Shown: positions 47,747 to 60,122, numbered from the stretch's first letter. The stretch is 64,000 nt of DNA from Ianthella basta (GCA_964019415.1 OZ025873.1:7184234-7248233); one strand, 5' to 3'. Program-made: numbers and translations. The notes: generated by a model from the sequence alone, not told the origin.

Positions 47747-49250
47747 AGCGATTTAGAACACCTCCGTTGGACCAATCAGATTACAGCAATTTGTTGCATC
47801 ATGATCTATCTGCAATAAAAAGCTATATACTGCACCAGGGCGATTAAATCCTGTTATCACTGCCCAAATATGAAAGTTGTTATTGATAACAACGAAGGTG
47901 TCAAATCACACCAAAGCACATACGTACAAATGCAGCGACATGCATCAGCTTCAACTTTGCGTGGCTTTGGGAGAGCCCGCAAAGCATTGAAAAGGAGAAT
48001 ACTTCCCTCCATCATGCTGCAATCAATGCACGCAAGCCAGCAACGTACAGCGCTCCGTAGCCGAGCTAGATAAACCATGTACGTGACCCACACAGTGTGT
48101 AATCGCTGCTGGCTAGCTGACTCAGAGTCGGTGTGAGGGGTGCAACTCAAGCACGCAACTGGTCACTGGTACTGCTTAGACTACTCAATTCAGAGAGAGC
48201 CAATACAGCTCAGTACAAGTAACATATATAGTTGTAAAAACACGTGTACATACAAAGACAACAAAGCGGCACTTAGCGGCCTGGTCTAAGATAAGTACAT
48301 TCATAGTAAAGGTAAATACATTCATACTAAAGTCACAAGCGTGTCATGTGTATGCATACAACTCAACAACAGTTAATATAAGTCACAAGCACAGGAAGTA
48401 ATCTTGCACCGTGCTACAAGTGCACAAATGAGAAACAGCAAACTCGTGCATTAATTCGTACGCAAGGGCACTCAAAATCACTGCAGCAGTGGGAACGCAC
48501 TGTTTCAAGGAGAACAGAAAGTTGAGGAGCGAGCGCAAAGAACCCTCGAAGGCCGAGAGCGTTGCAGAAGCCTCAATCACTTAACTGGCCCCTTAGAGTG
48601 TTGCTCCAGTGGCTTAACGTAAGGCAAAAACTTCATAGCACTTGCAAATTCAACAAAACTTGGCAGCCGCTCTTCCAGAGCTGCCGTCCTGGAAGAAGCC
48701 CGCCTTTCGAATAAGAGCCTCGTTCCCAGCCCACTTCCGGCCACCATTTTGTAATGGCCCGAAAAGTGGTCTGGCACATTTGCTCGATATTTTGATACCG
48801 CCTTTGGGGCACTTGCCAACATCTTGGCAAGCACCTCCGTGCCAGGTGACCAGCAATGTAACAGCTTTATTCGCTCACCTACATGAGTCGTATTCAGGTA
48901 TTCTATCAAATGAGACCAATCTGCACCCAATTAATTTGACCGCTTCCACAATTTCAAATTGTAACCTAGTACAGTTTCTCAATGTCCGTTACCGCCCCTT
49001 GAGGCGATTCTGGCAAAAGCCTCAATCCTCGTGCTTCTTGCATACATGTTACGCAACATACTGAAAGTTTTCAATTAATCAGAATATTGGGCAAATGTGC
49101 CAGATCACCTTTTGGGGGGCTGGGAACGAGACTAATATCACTTATACCACGGCGCTAAGCGGCTTCGGTATATATGAATTTTAGACGCCCTTGGGCCTCG
49201 TGCGCCTAAAATCCATATACACCTCAGCGCCGTGGTATAACTAATACATA
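47747..49250. mobile_element. repeat related to the 23677-25728 insert
   Basis: TTGTTATTGATAACAACGAA, the TTCGCTCACCTAC stretch and the CACTTCCGGCC.CCATTTTG arm recur in the order seen at 23840-25720, with an internal deletion. It ends in a ~100-bp palindrome (49142-49240) whose arms TTATACCACGGCGCT and AGCGCCGTGGTATAA equal the terminal repeats of the 24393-25713 element. Confidence 0.7.
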
Positions 49251-51252
49251 TAGTCAAGTAAAAAAGAGGGGGGAATGGGTGAAGTGGGATTTGGACCCTG
49301 CACCATAGGGATTGTCAGGCAACTGTGCTAAGGGCTGGGATACTGCATAGGTGTTGATTCCTGGTAATTGGTGCTGATTGGTGCTATAATTAGATTACCC
49401 CCATTTATCATGGCCATCTTAAAGTGCAGTATGCAATCATGCCCATGCCATGCCTCAGCTGGACCACCTGGGGATGGCTACCACGTTCATAGCTGTATGC
49501 AGCTTTTTGTTTCAATATACCAGGCATCACTATGTTTCAGTATATACGTGCAGTACACTCAGTATGCTCCTATGAGCATTTATAGTCGATCTTTCAGCCC
49601 CCCCCCCCTCCCACAAAAACAAAGGCCTAATTGGATGTTCTGCGCCAAATGATGAGAGCTTTAATATTGTGGCAAGCACATTTCCGCCAGGTCATCCCAG
49701 GCTGCTGGCCCTATACGCATTTTGGGTGCAGTCCTGGTACGGTGTCACCCTAGTATTTAAACTTGTACTGTATATATACAAGACTCCTGTGCCTGGCTTG
49801 CCACAACCACAAGACAGCAGCGGAATCCACACCATGTGGAAGGTGCGTTTTGGCATGTAGTACCAGACTGAACTCTCTATACCCAGATGGCCCTTTAACT
49901 GATTTGTATACTGTATATGTGAAGGATACATCATCTAAATCAACAGTTTTATGTGAATGTGTGGTTTGTTTGTGTATAGTGCTGCTTTGGGCCAGTTTGT
50001 ACCCTACGTGTGGCATGATGCACTCAAATATTGATTTATTGATTGATTGATATACAACAATCAACACGTGCTACCATTCCATAGCACCACTTCCATGACA
50101 CTCTACCACCACCATGGACCACCACACAGTGCAATCTGCGCATGCAGTATATGTGCAAGTACTACTAGGAACAAGACCACCAGTGCAAGTTTCCAAGGGT
50201 AACCACTCCTAGTGCGTGCAGGTAGAGTGTTTGCGCTATGTATACCACCAGAAATATGGAGACGAGAGCATGCATGACTGCAGATTGCATGCATGTGAGA
50301 CAATTCTTAACATCTTTTTGCTTTTATGACACATATTTTATTCTTCATTCTACTTAGTACGAACTTAAAGCCATTTTCTGTATTTTGTATTGAACCTGAT
50401 GGAAATTGGGATTAGAATAGATTGCATGGCTATTTACTGGCGTACCGTTACCACCACATTTGGTGGCAATGAGCAACCAAGCATGGTGCACCATGGTAAC
50501 AGACCACCATACATGCGTGGTGGATAACACCAATTAGTGGCTTATTTGGGACAATGAAAACCCGCCAGTAACTACTGCATGCATGCATGCATGCATTATG
50601 CACATTATTTTCAGTCAGTGCAGAGCCATGGTCAGCTGAATATGGTGATAACGGCCATTCACAATAACGTGAACTAGTTTGCAGCTGCAGCTACACTCTA
50701 CTTAAATTGAAGTTTATTGGTTGATACACTTCTACATTCAAGCTCTCGCTCTCTCTCAAGCTGTATTTAGTCGTATAAACTCGCTATAAGCAAGGCCAGA
50801 GGAGGAGACAAATATGTCTTCGATCATTGTAAAACCTGGCGTCTACTATCACGAATTGGTTCGTATTGTGTCACCTAGTACACTTTGTCTCAGCCGCTGC
50901 CCCACGTGTACGCGGTCGTTGAGGTAGCTATAGCTACGTAGGTTTGCGCACATCTGAACGCCGCTACGTTCCCAGGACCAGCTTACTGCTCATGCGGAAC
51001 TCCCGTACTAGGACAGGCGCTCCGCCGCAAGGATTTGCAGGGGGGGAACTGAAATCCTAGAGAGGGATCGACCTCCTGTCCTAGGACTCCAGTTCGGGGG
51101 GGGTGATATCCTGTTACACCGGAGCCGTCTCGAACAGATATCGAGTCGATCCGCTTCGATGCCATGGCCCAACAGTTGTTATCAGAAGGCGAGCAATCTT
51201 CTGTATCGGACCGTCCACAGTGTGGCCCTATATACCATAACCTACATCTGGT
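49251..51252. other. intergenic between the repeat cluster and gene F
   Basis: No gene recognised. It holds a short C run near 49600, a GCATGCAT run near 50577, a diverged copy of the 41625-41745 repeat (about 50120-50235), and then the 5' flank of gene F. Confidence 0.5.
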
Positions 51253-51336
51253 CCGTATACGGAACACATCCGTATACGGAACAGATCCGTATACGGAACA
51301 GATCCATATACGGAACAGATCCGTATACAGAGTACA
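51253..51336. promoter_or_regulatory. five 17-bp palindrome-bearing repeats upstream of gene F
   Basis: Tandem units of CCGTATACGGAACAGAT (five copies, the last two diverged). Each carries the perfect palindrome TCCGTATACGGA or a one-base variant. The array ends about 77 bp before the gene F start codon, a plausible place for a multimeric transcription-factor site. The factor is unknown. Confidence 0.6.
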
Positions 51337-51412
51337 AATGCAATATTTGGCCGTGAAAAGATAGTATAAAATACTGTTGCTCACAGTGGCCGGTTGGTTT
51401 GGCTACTTGACA

Positions 51413-54400
51413 ATGGGCCAGAAGTGCACCAATCTACTTAGCCGCCAGCATGAAAGCAGGCCTAGGCAGTCCCAGAAAGGTAGGTAATACCTGGAGCATT
51501 ATTCCGAGAGAAGAATTGTCCGATGTCGCCACAGTATTATATCTAGTGATTAGCTAGTCCGACCAGACGGAGATGGCCGTTCACCACGAACGTGGGGACG
51601 GGTGGCTACGCCTGTGCACCTGATCATGAGTAATTACGTATGTAGCTACCACGCGGTGATTTGTCTTGCCTCAGGTAGAGCCTCGGGCAGTAAGAAACAG
51701 CCTGGCACCAGCAAGGGGCCAGCCGCTCCGGGACAGGAGGGAGCTCCGGACACGTTGAAACTGGATAAGGACTATGACATTGTCATCATGGCTACACCGG
51801 ACGACAGGACACTGGTTCAACGCATCCAACGTATGCACTTGTAAATTAACTGCATGCCTCATCAATATATCGTCGAGCCTGTATGTAGTAGTGGTAGTGG
51901 TGGTAGTCAGGGGCGGATCCGGGGGGGGGGGCTTTTGGGGCTTGAGCCCCCCCCCCCCCTTGGTCTAGATCAGAAATATTTTTTGTTAGCAAATTGCACT
52001 AGAGTGTACATCCAACAAGAATTAATGGGCTAAATCATCTAAATAACTTTAGAGGAGCTGCTGTAAGCTTAATAGAGTCAGGTGTGGCTGCACAGGGATC
52101 TAAATTATGCTCTTGCTTAGCTCTGGCCGCCGGCAGCCATTTTTAATTACGTCATACTATGATTGTACAATACCTAAGAAAGCCCTCCCCCCTCTAAGAT
52201 TGGGCTGGATCTGCCACTGGTAGTGGTGTATTAATTTACAACAAGATTATGCATAATACTTGGCAGGTTTTCATGTAAGTCCTGATTTACAGCTATATAC
52301 GCTGTCACGTGTACCATGTATTCCTGGCAAACTGTAACTGCATGCCTCTCATTGCAATGCAGAAGAACTGGAGACCCTCAACTACAGCGTCTATACTGAG
52401 ATGGCTGATTCTGAAGAGAAGTATCCCTTGATGGAACAGGCTATGACGAACTCACAGGTGTGCTGCATGCATGCATGTTACACCCAGTGGCCCAACTATC
52501 CCTAGGGTCACTCAATACTCCCCGGGGTTGCTCACTTCGTGACACTCTTCCGGGAAGGGGGGGAGGGAGGTGCTAGCACTAATGCTCTTTGGGGCTAGAT
52601 CACTCTGTAGAAGTGAACATGTGGTCTGGATTGTACTTGCCTTGGTTCTGCAGCTGGTGGTGGTTGTGATCAGCAAGTACACTGCAGGTTGTAAGGAGTA
52701 CCAGGAACTGTTTTCCCTGTGCTACGCCTTAGACAAGCCCAAAGTGTGTGCCGCTACTGGCAGCAAGGAAGAGCTGCTAAAGACGTTGCCTATTGCAATG
52801 TGAGTCCTGCCTCAAGACATAACATGATAGTTTCAGGTACAGCTTATGTACACATGTAGGACTGGGACTGGCAGTGCATACTGAATGGTATACTGAGTTT
52901 GTGCAGGTTGCACGCATGTCTTGTTGCAACCAAATTGGCCAGCTAGGGGTGATGGCCGGATGTATACTGAAATTAGCAAAGTTGTGACTACATGAGGGCC
53001 AAGACTCCATGGCAGGGGCACATTTCATGCATGCAGATGGAAGTGATAGTTGTGAGGTTTCTTGTCACTCATTGAAGGAAGGTCGTTGAAGTGCAGGCTT
53101 CTCAGCTGGTGTAAGCATAAGAAAGGGAGTTAGTTCTTCAGTTACCAGCTTGAACCATCAGGGTTTGAACCTTCCTGACGTTTGAATGGATACTGTGGTC
53201 TTTCTGGTTCATGTTGCCAGTCCTGTTACTCTTGTGTGTCTATGGGTGCATCCACCCTGGTCCGAATGTACATACAATCCCAGCTAATTATCAGCCTGGG
53301 GAGGAGGCTAGGTCCTGACTAGAGAGGTGGCTACATTCCAAGGGCAGTCTTAATTGTGTTGTATCTGTAATTTAAAATGTTATGTATCCACACCTGATTA
53401 GAACTCTGTGATCATCCGGTTTTTGTTGCACGTGCACCTTAGTCAGTCACGCTGAGAGACCCTGTAGTGCTCACCGGTTTAGTTCACCTTGTTGCTTCAT
53501 TGATTGTTGACTTGTGCCTGCGAAATGTTTGTTGCATGCCCGCCCGATCTCCAGCCCCAACGAGTTGTACAGTGTTCTACAGTTCCATAGGAATCTGGCA
53601 GGTTGACTGTTTTGGCTACTGTGCATAGTGACCATTAGACAGGACACTCAATGGTTTCACTGTATACCCATTGATATGTATACTACAGGAGGTTGTATCT
53701 TAAGGAGCAACCATGGTTTGAGATAGTGGATTTGACACAGCCAGGCACTACCTTTGATGACTTCAAAGCGGATGTGGTGGCTAAACTTCAACACACCACT
53801 GATGGAGAGGCAGAATCAGTGGTGGAAGCAAGAGTACCAGTGAAGGCCACCCCTTCAGTGGTGGAAGCAACAGTACCAGTGAAGGAAACCACTCCAGTTG
53901 ATGGGTCTTCTCTTGCTGAAAGCCAACCCAAGAATGGGGAAGGTACCTCCAGTGTTCATGTGACTACCACTGAGAACCATGGTATGCTGCACGTTTACAC
54001 AAAGAGTCATGTATGTGTTATAGCATAGTTATAGCATTACAAAAGTCAATACACAGGTATTGACTTTTGTAATGCTATAACTATTTCACACTTGTGAGTC
54101 TAAGAAGGCAACTATTTCTGTATAATAACTGTGTATGTGAGTGGCCTTTGAAAGGTCTAGTTTCACTCTTTCTTGGATATACCTCCTGTCATATCAACTT
54201 CACTTTGCCCTCAGCAAATGAACGAATCACTTTTGCAGTGTCAAATTTATTGCTAGGCATTATTGACCAATCTCTATTGCAGCTGATATCTTCCAATCTT
54301 TGCTTTCAACTCTTCTGTTCTCTCTTCGCTTCTCCCTCTCTTGTGTATCCAAAGTAATATGAATGTGCGCTATTTTCCCACAATTAAGGTCTTACTGGTA

Positions 54401-57400
54401 CACGTACCCTTTGTCATTCCTAATACTGTATTGATCAACACCAATTTAACCCTATAGAACACATAGCCCGTGTCACAGGTAACTGGCACTCCCATGTATT
54501 TGATCCCTAAGAATTCCCTAGCTAATACCGCTCTTGTGTACACTTTGTATTTTCTATAATGAATTGTGTATAGATACTCCATATTCCCCTTATGCAATGT
54601 ATATACCCCCTGGTAACCTATAAGTGTATGGCAGTGTGTGTGCGTGTGTGCGCGTGCATGTGCTTGCATGCATAATGTGTTGTCAGTATTGTGTGCATGC
54701 ATGTGTGCAATATTATACATTTGAATTGCAATGTAGTTCTATGGTCAAAACATAATATTATGCTGTGACACATTGACATTTTGATTCATGCTTTATATAC
54801 CATGCACAACAGCTACAAATACTGGCAATGGATCTTTAGCTAAGGACCTGGGAGGAGGACTGCAGAGTGGCAACAAACATATTCAAGCAGACGTTCGTCT
54901 TCCAGCAACTTCCAAAGGTATCTCTAATCACACATCTTTTTGGTATATGTGGCAGTTGATAATAGAAATCAAAAGTTATGCACACATCCTCGAAAACGAG
55001 ATTTTTGCACAAATGCGTAGAAGGACTCCTATTTCAGTCGCACACCAGGTTTTAGAAGCAAAACCATTCCCTGGAAGAAGATACGCGCCTTACAAGTAGG
55101 CCTGGTAGGTGATCTCCCACTCCTTCGCCATTACATGAATATTAATGAGTTTGAGAAAATGGCTGCCTGTGAAAAGAGATGTTTCAGCAAAAGCGCATTT
55201 TCTCGCTCTAGCTTAGCATTATAGAGCAATCTTCGTGCAATGAAGGAATGACAAAGACCTGCACCCTTGAAAGTGCCTACACAGCAGAAATTTACATTAG
55301 AATTCAGCGAATCTGTGCACACCAGTGTGAATTAAGGTATGCAGCTACATAGCTGGCAATTAAACAGATAGCTTTGCGCTGCATGTAGTGTAACAGCTTA
55401 AGATTGTCAAAGGTAGAATTTACATGTTAGTGCCTGACTCAAGGACAGCCAGCCTTGTTAGAATTACCCTCATTCCAGCATAGCTTGTTCCAGGGTAGCT
55501 GGTGCGCTTCGGGAGATGTGTTGCTGAACGTCATTCTCTGCCTCTCGACACCGTATGGATTTGCAACAAAGGTCATTGTGAAGCCCATTCAACGGCCTAC
55601 ACAAAGGAACTGAACAATCGACCGCTTTAGAGACTGCTGTGCTGTCATCATGTGACAACTTTAGGCGCCGATTTTTGAATTTGTACAGTAAGGCGTAACT
55701 TTCGATTTCTATTATCAACTACCACATATGGCATTTTCTTTGAAATGATCGAGATAGATTGCTAATATTCCTCTTTTTCGTACTATAGATGCTTTGCAAC
55801 ATAAGCCAACATTGGAAGCACTAGTACAGCTTGTCGTCACCGATGTGGCTTCCCAGTGGAAGAACCTTGCTATCAACCTTGGCGTCAACCCAAGCATCAC
55901 TGCGGACATCGAAAGTAGTGATAGAGTCACCGCTGATGGCCATTGTAGGGAAATGTTGACCGAGTGGCTGAGCACAACGGGCACAGAGGTCAACAGCATG
56001 ATGGGGAGGAAGCCTCGCACTTGGGCATCCATCTTTCAAGCCATTGACAAGAGCATTGGGTCTGAAGTGGGCAAAGATGTAAAAAAGAAGCTCTTCCCAA
56101 ATCTGTCTCCAGAGGGTCAGTCTCCTACTGTAACAGTATGAATGTTGTGATTATGTGCCGTACTGGTTCAATGTTAGCCGAAGAGTATAATTGCAGTAGT
56201 TTGTTTGTGTTAGATGACAATAGTCTCGTAGTGGAATGCAAAATGTCAGAAGTACAGTGCTTTTAAGGTTCCTTGACCCGATCACGATTTGAAGTCTGCA
56301 CTTGATCACGTGGCATGTGATAAATGAGCGTCACGATTTGTCATTTCGTATTCAAAATTCAAATTGCGTGAGCACTCTTTGTAGTAGAGTACAGTCAGTT
56401 CGACGGAGTCGCAGTCGGACCATGCCGAAGGCCTATTCCAGTGACCTCTGATGGAGGATTGTTTGAAGCTACCTTTACAGAGGCCAGGATATTGATGAAG
56501 TGAAGCTGAGCAGTATTTCTTATGCACCAGAACCATATGACGATTTGTGGACTTGTTTCTGAACACAGGAGATGTAACCAATGAACACAGGAAGCCAGGA
56601 CCCTCGAAGAAACTATCAGAAGCGGAACAACTTATACTCTTGCAGATCCTGTTCGAGAATCCTGGTATATATTTGGACGAGATTAAGGAGAAACTGCAGG
56701 AATTGAGTGGATTATCTGTTGCCCATAGCACCACATGTGTTGAAGTGCATGAACTTGGACTCACACGGCAGAAAATGAGCTTTATTATGTCTCGCCGATG
56801 CCAAGTTATGAATGACCCTGCTAGAATGTTTGTGTTTGTGGACAAAACTGGAAGCAACCAACGTGATCTACACTGTGAGCATGGATATGGACTGCGTGGC
56901 ACAACACCTATCAACTTAAAGTTTCAGACTGTGAATGGCAAAAGAATTTCTGTAATTGCGGCTATGAGTATAAATGGCGTTGAAGATTTCTACATAGTGG
57001 AGGGGTCTGTCAATGGCAAGATATTTTGTAAGTACTTGTGCAATAGTTTATTGCCAGTACTAAAGCCATTCAACGGAACAAATTCCAACTCTATTGTAAT
57101 CATAGACAATGCCTCGATTCATCATCTTGATGAAGCCTGTCAGTTAATCCTCAGCACTGGCTCACTATTGTGGTTTTTGCCACCATATAGCCCAGACTTA
57201 AACCCAATTGAACAGTTATTTCCTCAAGTCAAGGCGTTCTTGAGGAATAACCAAGCTGCTTTCCACACTATCAACCATCCTAGAGTTGCTATTGCCTCTG
57301 CCTTTGCTCAAGTAACAAGAACTGATTGCTGTGCATATATCGGACATGCTGGGTACTTATAATTACTGTAAAGAGCTCTAATCGATCTTTTACTTACTAT

Positions 57401-60122
57401 ACTATAATTACTATACTTACATACCCACAACTGGTTCCTTATCATTTAATCATATACATAAAGCAAGTGAAAAAATTGAATTACATGTAAAATGTAGCCA
57501 ATTATACAAGTTAAAATGCATGCATGTGATCGCAGCTGCAAAACGTAATGAAGTATATAAGAGTGATGCATACTAAAGATGGCATACACAATACTGTGAA
57601 CCTATAGCAAAACTCAACACCTGTCCTGTACGCAGTTGACAAAGACCTTTGGGTCGAAACGTCCTGCATTTGATTGATTTATCATTATCAGTTGTGTCTT
57701 GCTCAAGAATCTCGTATCATTGTAAAACTCAACACAGTGACTGCAGTACTATGTCCACTGCATGCAAGTGGCAATTGATGACTAATGCATGCATGTACTG
57801 TAGACTACAAAGAATCCATCATGGCCAGTATCTTTTCCTTTGTTTCTGAAAGTCAGCCGTGGAAATTGCATCCAGATCTAACAACTCGTGTAGCTCTTTG
57901 ATCTGCTTAATGTAAGCAGATCGAAGGGAGGCTGCCGACTTTGGGGTTAGACTAGTACTTGAACCATGTGCTTGATCCTCCCAAGGGGGTGAAGATGATA
58001 AGTTGACTGATGCAATTGCTGTTGCTGAGCATGAGCAATGTGACTGGCTCTGGCCTTTGCTTGTCGACTGCCTCCTGAACATGGACCCCAGCAGTGGTGA
58101 ATCTGTGCTTGTATGAGCACCACTGCAGATTGCCTCTGCCCGTAACCTATATTGTGGAGTAGAATAAGCAGAGTCGTGCTTTTCCTTTAGCTCATCAAAC
58201 AAGTTTTGAACACGCTCATGCCGTTCATCCAATACCAAGACGTTTCGCCTCTTTTCTGTGGAAGTATCTTTGTCATGGACTTCAGCAGGACTCACATCAT
58301 CATTCCCTTCACCTTGCATTACACAATCGCATCAGAGTTCACCCTTACCCTTGCTTAGGGTAGTATCAATAAGCTTTTGAAGTTCACCATCTGTGTGGAA
58401 GCATACTTTTTTCCTTCCCTTCACGACATACCCAACACTGCCCACTGCACGAATGGGCAACTGGTGTGCCAGGTAGAATTTCAAATCTTTAAGTGTGCGT
58501 ATGTCCTTGATGTCTACCTCAGTCAAAACGAAATTTCTTGCAACTTTTCCCTTTCTGCAACTGACTTTTACCATTGGCTGTCAATTGAATCAGGCTCACT
58601 GACACCGCACTCAGGGGCATCATTCTGTTCATTGCTGCCACTAGGGGATGCATGCCTAAAATGGTATGGCAAAGTAGGTATATGATCATAGACATTTGTT
58701 GGGACTGGAAAGAAGTGCCTCTGCCAAGGGTTACATCTCCAGCATGGGTTGGCACGATGGATGGCTCCACTGATTGCTGGGAAGAATTGGCACTGTAAGT
58801 GGTTTCATTTCCCACTGGGGTCGGCATGATGATAGACTCCTCCGCAGTGTGCTGTGACTGAGGACTAATGGCACCACTGGGGTTCATATCTCCCGTTGGG
58901 GGGCGGGGAGAACTGGCAGCTAACAATGACTCCACTACGGAGTTGACGTGCCTCTTGTCTAGAGCTACAAAAAAGGGACATATTGCATACAATGGTCACA
59001 CTAGCATCAACTGGCACACAGAAGAGTACATCGATGTATAATTACCTGAGACTGGTGACTCACAGTCAAAAAGCTGCTCAAGAAGGTTGGACGGGTTCAT
59101 GCCTGATTCGCCGAGCCGCGCGCGCACTGTATACGCGTAATGTGACGTAACAACATCACGTGCCACGTGATCGAGTGCAGACTTCAAATCTCGATTGGGA
59201 CAAGGAACCTCGAAAGCACTGTATACAAATTGTTCATGCAGCTGCACCAAATCTGACAAAACAAGTCAGCCTATTGAAACATTTTAACTTTGCATTGTTT
59301 CTTTTGCAATTGCAATTGAAGAGTCTGTAAGACTGGTGACTGGTAGGATAAGTCATATGAAAAAGAGCTATTATAATATGATAAAGAGTTTTATTTTTAT
59401 AGTGACCTGAGCAGCTATGCGATTCATATACCATAGCTTAGAACTAGTGTTGAAGCTTTGCATATATTGTGTACTAAGTTACATACAATGAACTTTAACA
59501 GGTTGTTCGTACGTATACAACACAAGAAGACAGTTTCATTCTCCTGACCATTGTGGCCAGATGCACATATGGCTGTTGGCCCCCTGACCATGATTGATCA
59601 TACCCAAAGGAGTACGAGTCCTCAGTGAACGTTAACAATTGTAACTATCATTAAAGTCATTAGGTTTGTAGTTTATAGTCCATACTGTTAAAGCTGGCAT
59701 GCAAATGGCAGCTGCAGTGCCTTCATAACATACTGTATTCACAGATATGTGTAAACAAAGCATAGTCAGTCAGCTACCTTTCCTTGTCCTGCCATGAATT
59801 TGCAGATCTTGACAGGAAGCCTAACATCAAGCTACTTCTGCGTTACGTCATTCCTCAAGTAGCTGCACATTGGCAAAGATTTGGCCTCTTCCTTGGCATT
59901 GACCAAACAAAATTGGATGCTCTTGTCGTGCCCAACAACCACCATGGCGTCAGGGTTTGGTGTGAAGAAATGTTTAAGTTGTGGCTACAAGGTGAAAGTA
60001 ACACTGGTGGTGAACCACGCACTTGGGAGTCTGTGCTTGAAGCCATTACATCAGCTGTAGGGAAGGAGGTTTCAAAGGAGATTGAGAGGAAGATAAGAGG
60101 CCCAGATTGGAAGACCAATTAG
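51413..60122 (+). CDS. gene F: TIR domain-death domain-death domain protein
   Basis: Eight exons join in frame: 51413-51479, 51675-51830, 52363-52457, 52654-52799, 53689-53981, 54813-54917, 55789-56115 and 59806-60122 (501 residues). The N-terminus MGQKCT fits an N-myristoylation signal (Gly2, Thr6) with a nearby Cys5 for palmitoylation, suggesting membrane attachment. Residues ~55-190 look like an animal TIR domain: DYDIVIMATPDD (strand A), LNYSVYTEM, SQLVVVVISKYTAGCKEYQE, then KPKVCAA. Exon 5 ends in a duplicated 13-residue repeat (SVVEARVPVKATP / SVVEATVPVKETT). The linker exon (GSLAKDLGGGLQSGNKHIQA), DD1 and DD2 are type 2, nearly the same as genes B and D. TIR-DD proteins such as MyD88 act as adaptors in innate immune signalling; whether this TIR also hydrolyses NAD is unclear because the CKEYQE region does not decide the catalytic Glu. 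A MITE and a transposon sit in its introns. Confidence 0.8.
53816..53893 (+). repeat. 39-bp in-frame tandem duplication in gene F exon 5
   Basis: Two adjacent 39-bp copies (TCAGTGGTGGAAGCAAGAGT start and TCAGTGGTGGAAGCAACAGT start) encode the repeated 13-residue Val/Pro motif in the linker after the TIR domain. Confidence 0.85.
54025..54084. repeat. perfect 27-bp hairpin in gene F intron 5
   Basis: The left arm 54025-54051 (starting ATAGTTATAGCATTAC) and the right arm 54058-54084 are exact complements with a 6-base loop CACAGG. It lies 44 bp after the exon 5 donor. Confidence 0.95.
54945..55730. mobile_element. ~790-bp terminal-inverted-repeat element in gene F intron 6
   Basis: The left end ATGTGGCAGTTGATAATAGA and the right end TCTATTATCAACTACCACAT pair over about 37 bases with few mismatches. 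The corresponding introns in genes B and D are only about 100 bp and lack it. No transposase domain was recognised in its short ORFs. Confidence 0.85.
56422..57362 (+). pseudogene. IS630/Tc1-mariner DDE transposase, broken near the 5' end
   Basis: From ATG 56422 the frame reads MPKAYSSDL then TGA, WRIV then TGA, SYLYRGQDIDEV, consistent with the usual YS.DLRWRIV helix-turn-helix start of IS630-like transposases. It shifts frame and continues open from 56547. That part has RKPGPSKKLSE, the first Asp in MFVFVDKTGS, the second in IVIIDNASIHH and the Glu in LPPYSPDLNPIEQLFPQVKA, the DDE_3 catalytic set. The catalytic core is intact, but two stops and a frameshift make this copy inactive unless translated from an internal start. 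Confidence 0.85.
57819..59100 (-). pseudogene. second gene of the Tc1/mariner-IS630 element, unrecognised
   Basis: Minus-strand exon 59100-59046 (MNPSNLLEQLFDCESPVS) joins in phase 1 to an exon starting at 58964 (LDKRHVNSVVESLLAAS). A Ser/Thr/Pro-rich stretch follows, then in another frame VKVSCRKGKVARNFVL with FYLAHQL and KKVCFHTDGELQKL, then in a third frame NVLVLDERHERVQNLF, ending YIKQIKELHELLDLDAIS and FQKQRKRYWP. The C-terminal part looks helical. The frame breaks (near 58590 and 58330) could be decay or unrecognised introns. I do not recognise the family; it is presumably an accessory protein carried by the element. Confidence 0.45.

Larger units (their letters stand above)
56255..59221. 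mobile_element. Tc1/mariner-IS630-type transposon, 2967 bp, in gene F intron 7
   Basis: It starts CAGTGCTTTTAAGGTTCC and ends with the complement GGAACCTCGAAAGCACTG, flanked by TA on both sides (56253-56254 and 59222-59223). The terminal inverted repeats run about 55 bp with few mismatches. It contains a broken IS630-type transposase (+) and a second, unrecognised gene (-). The gene B intron 4 shows the uninterrupted site. Confidence 0.92.
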
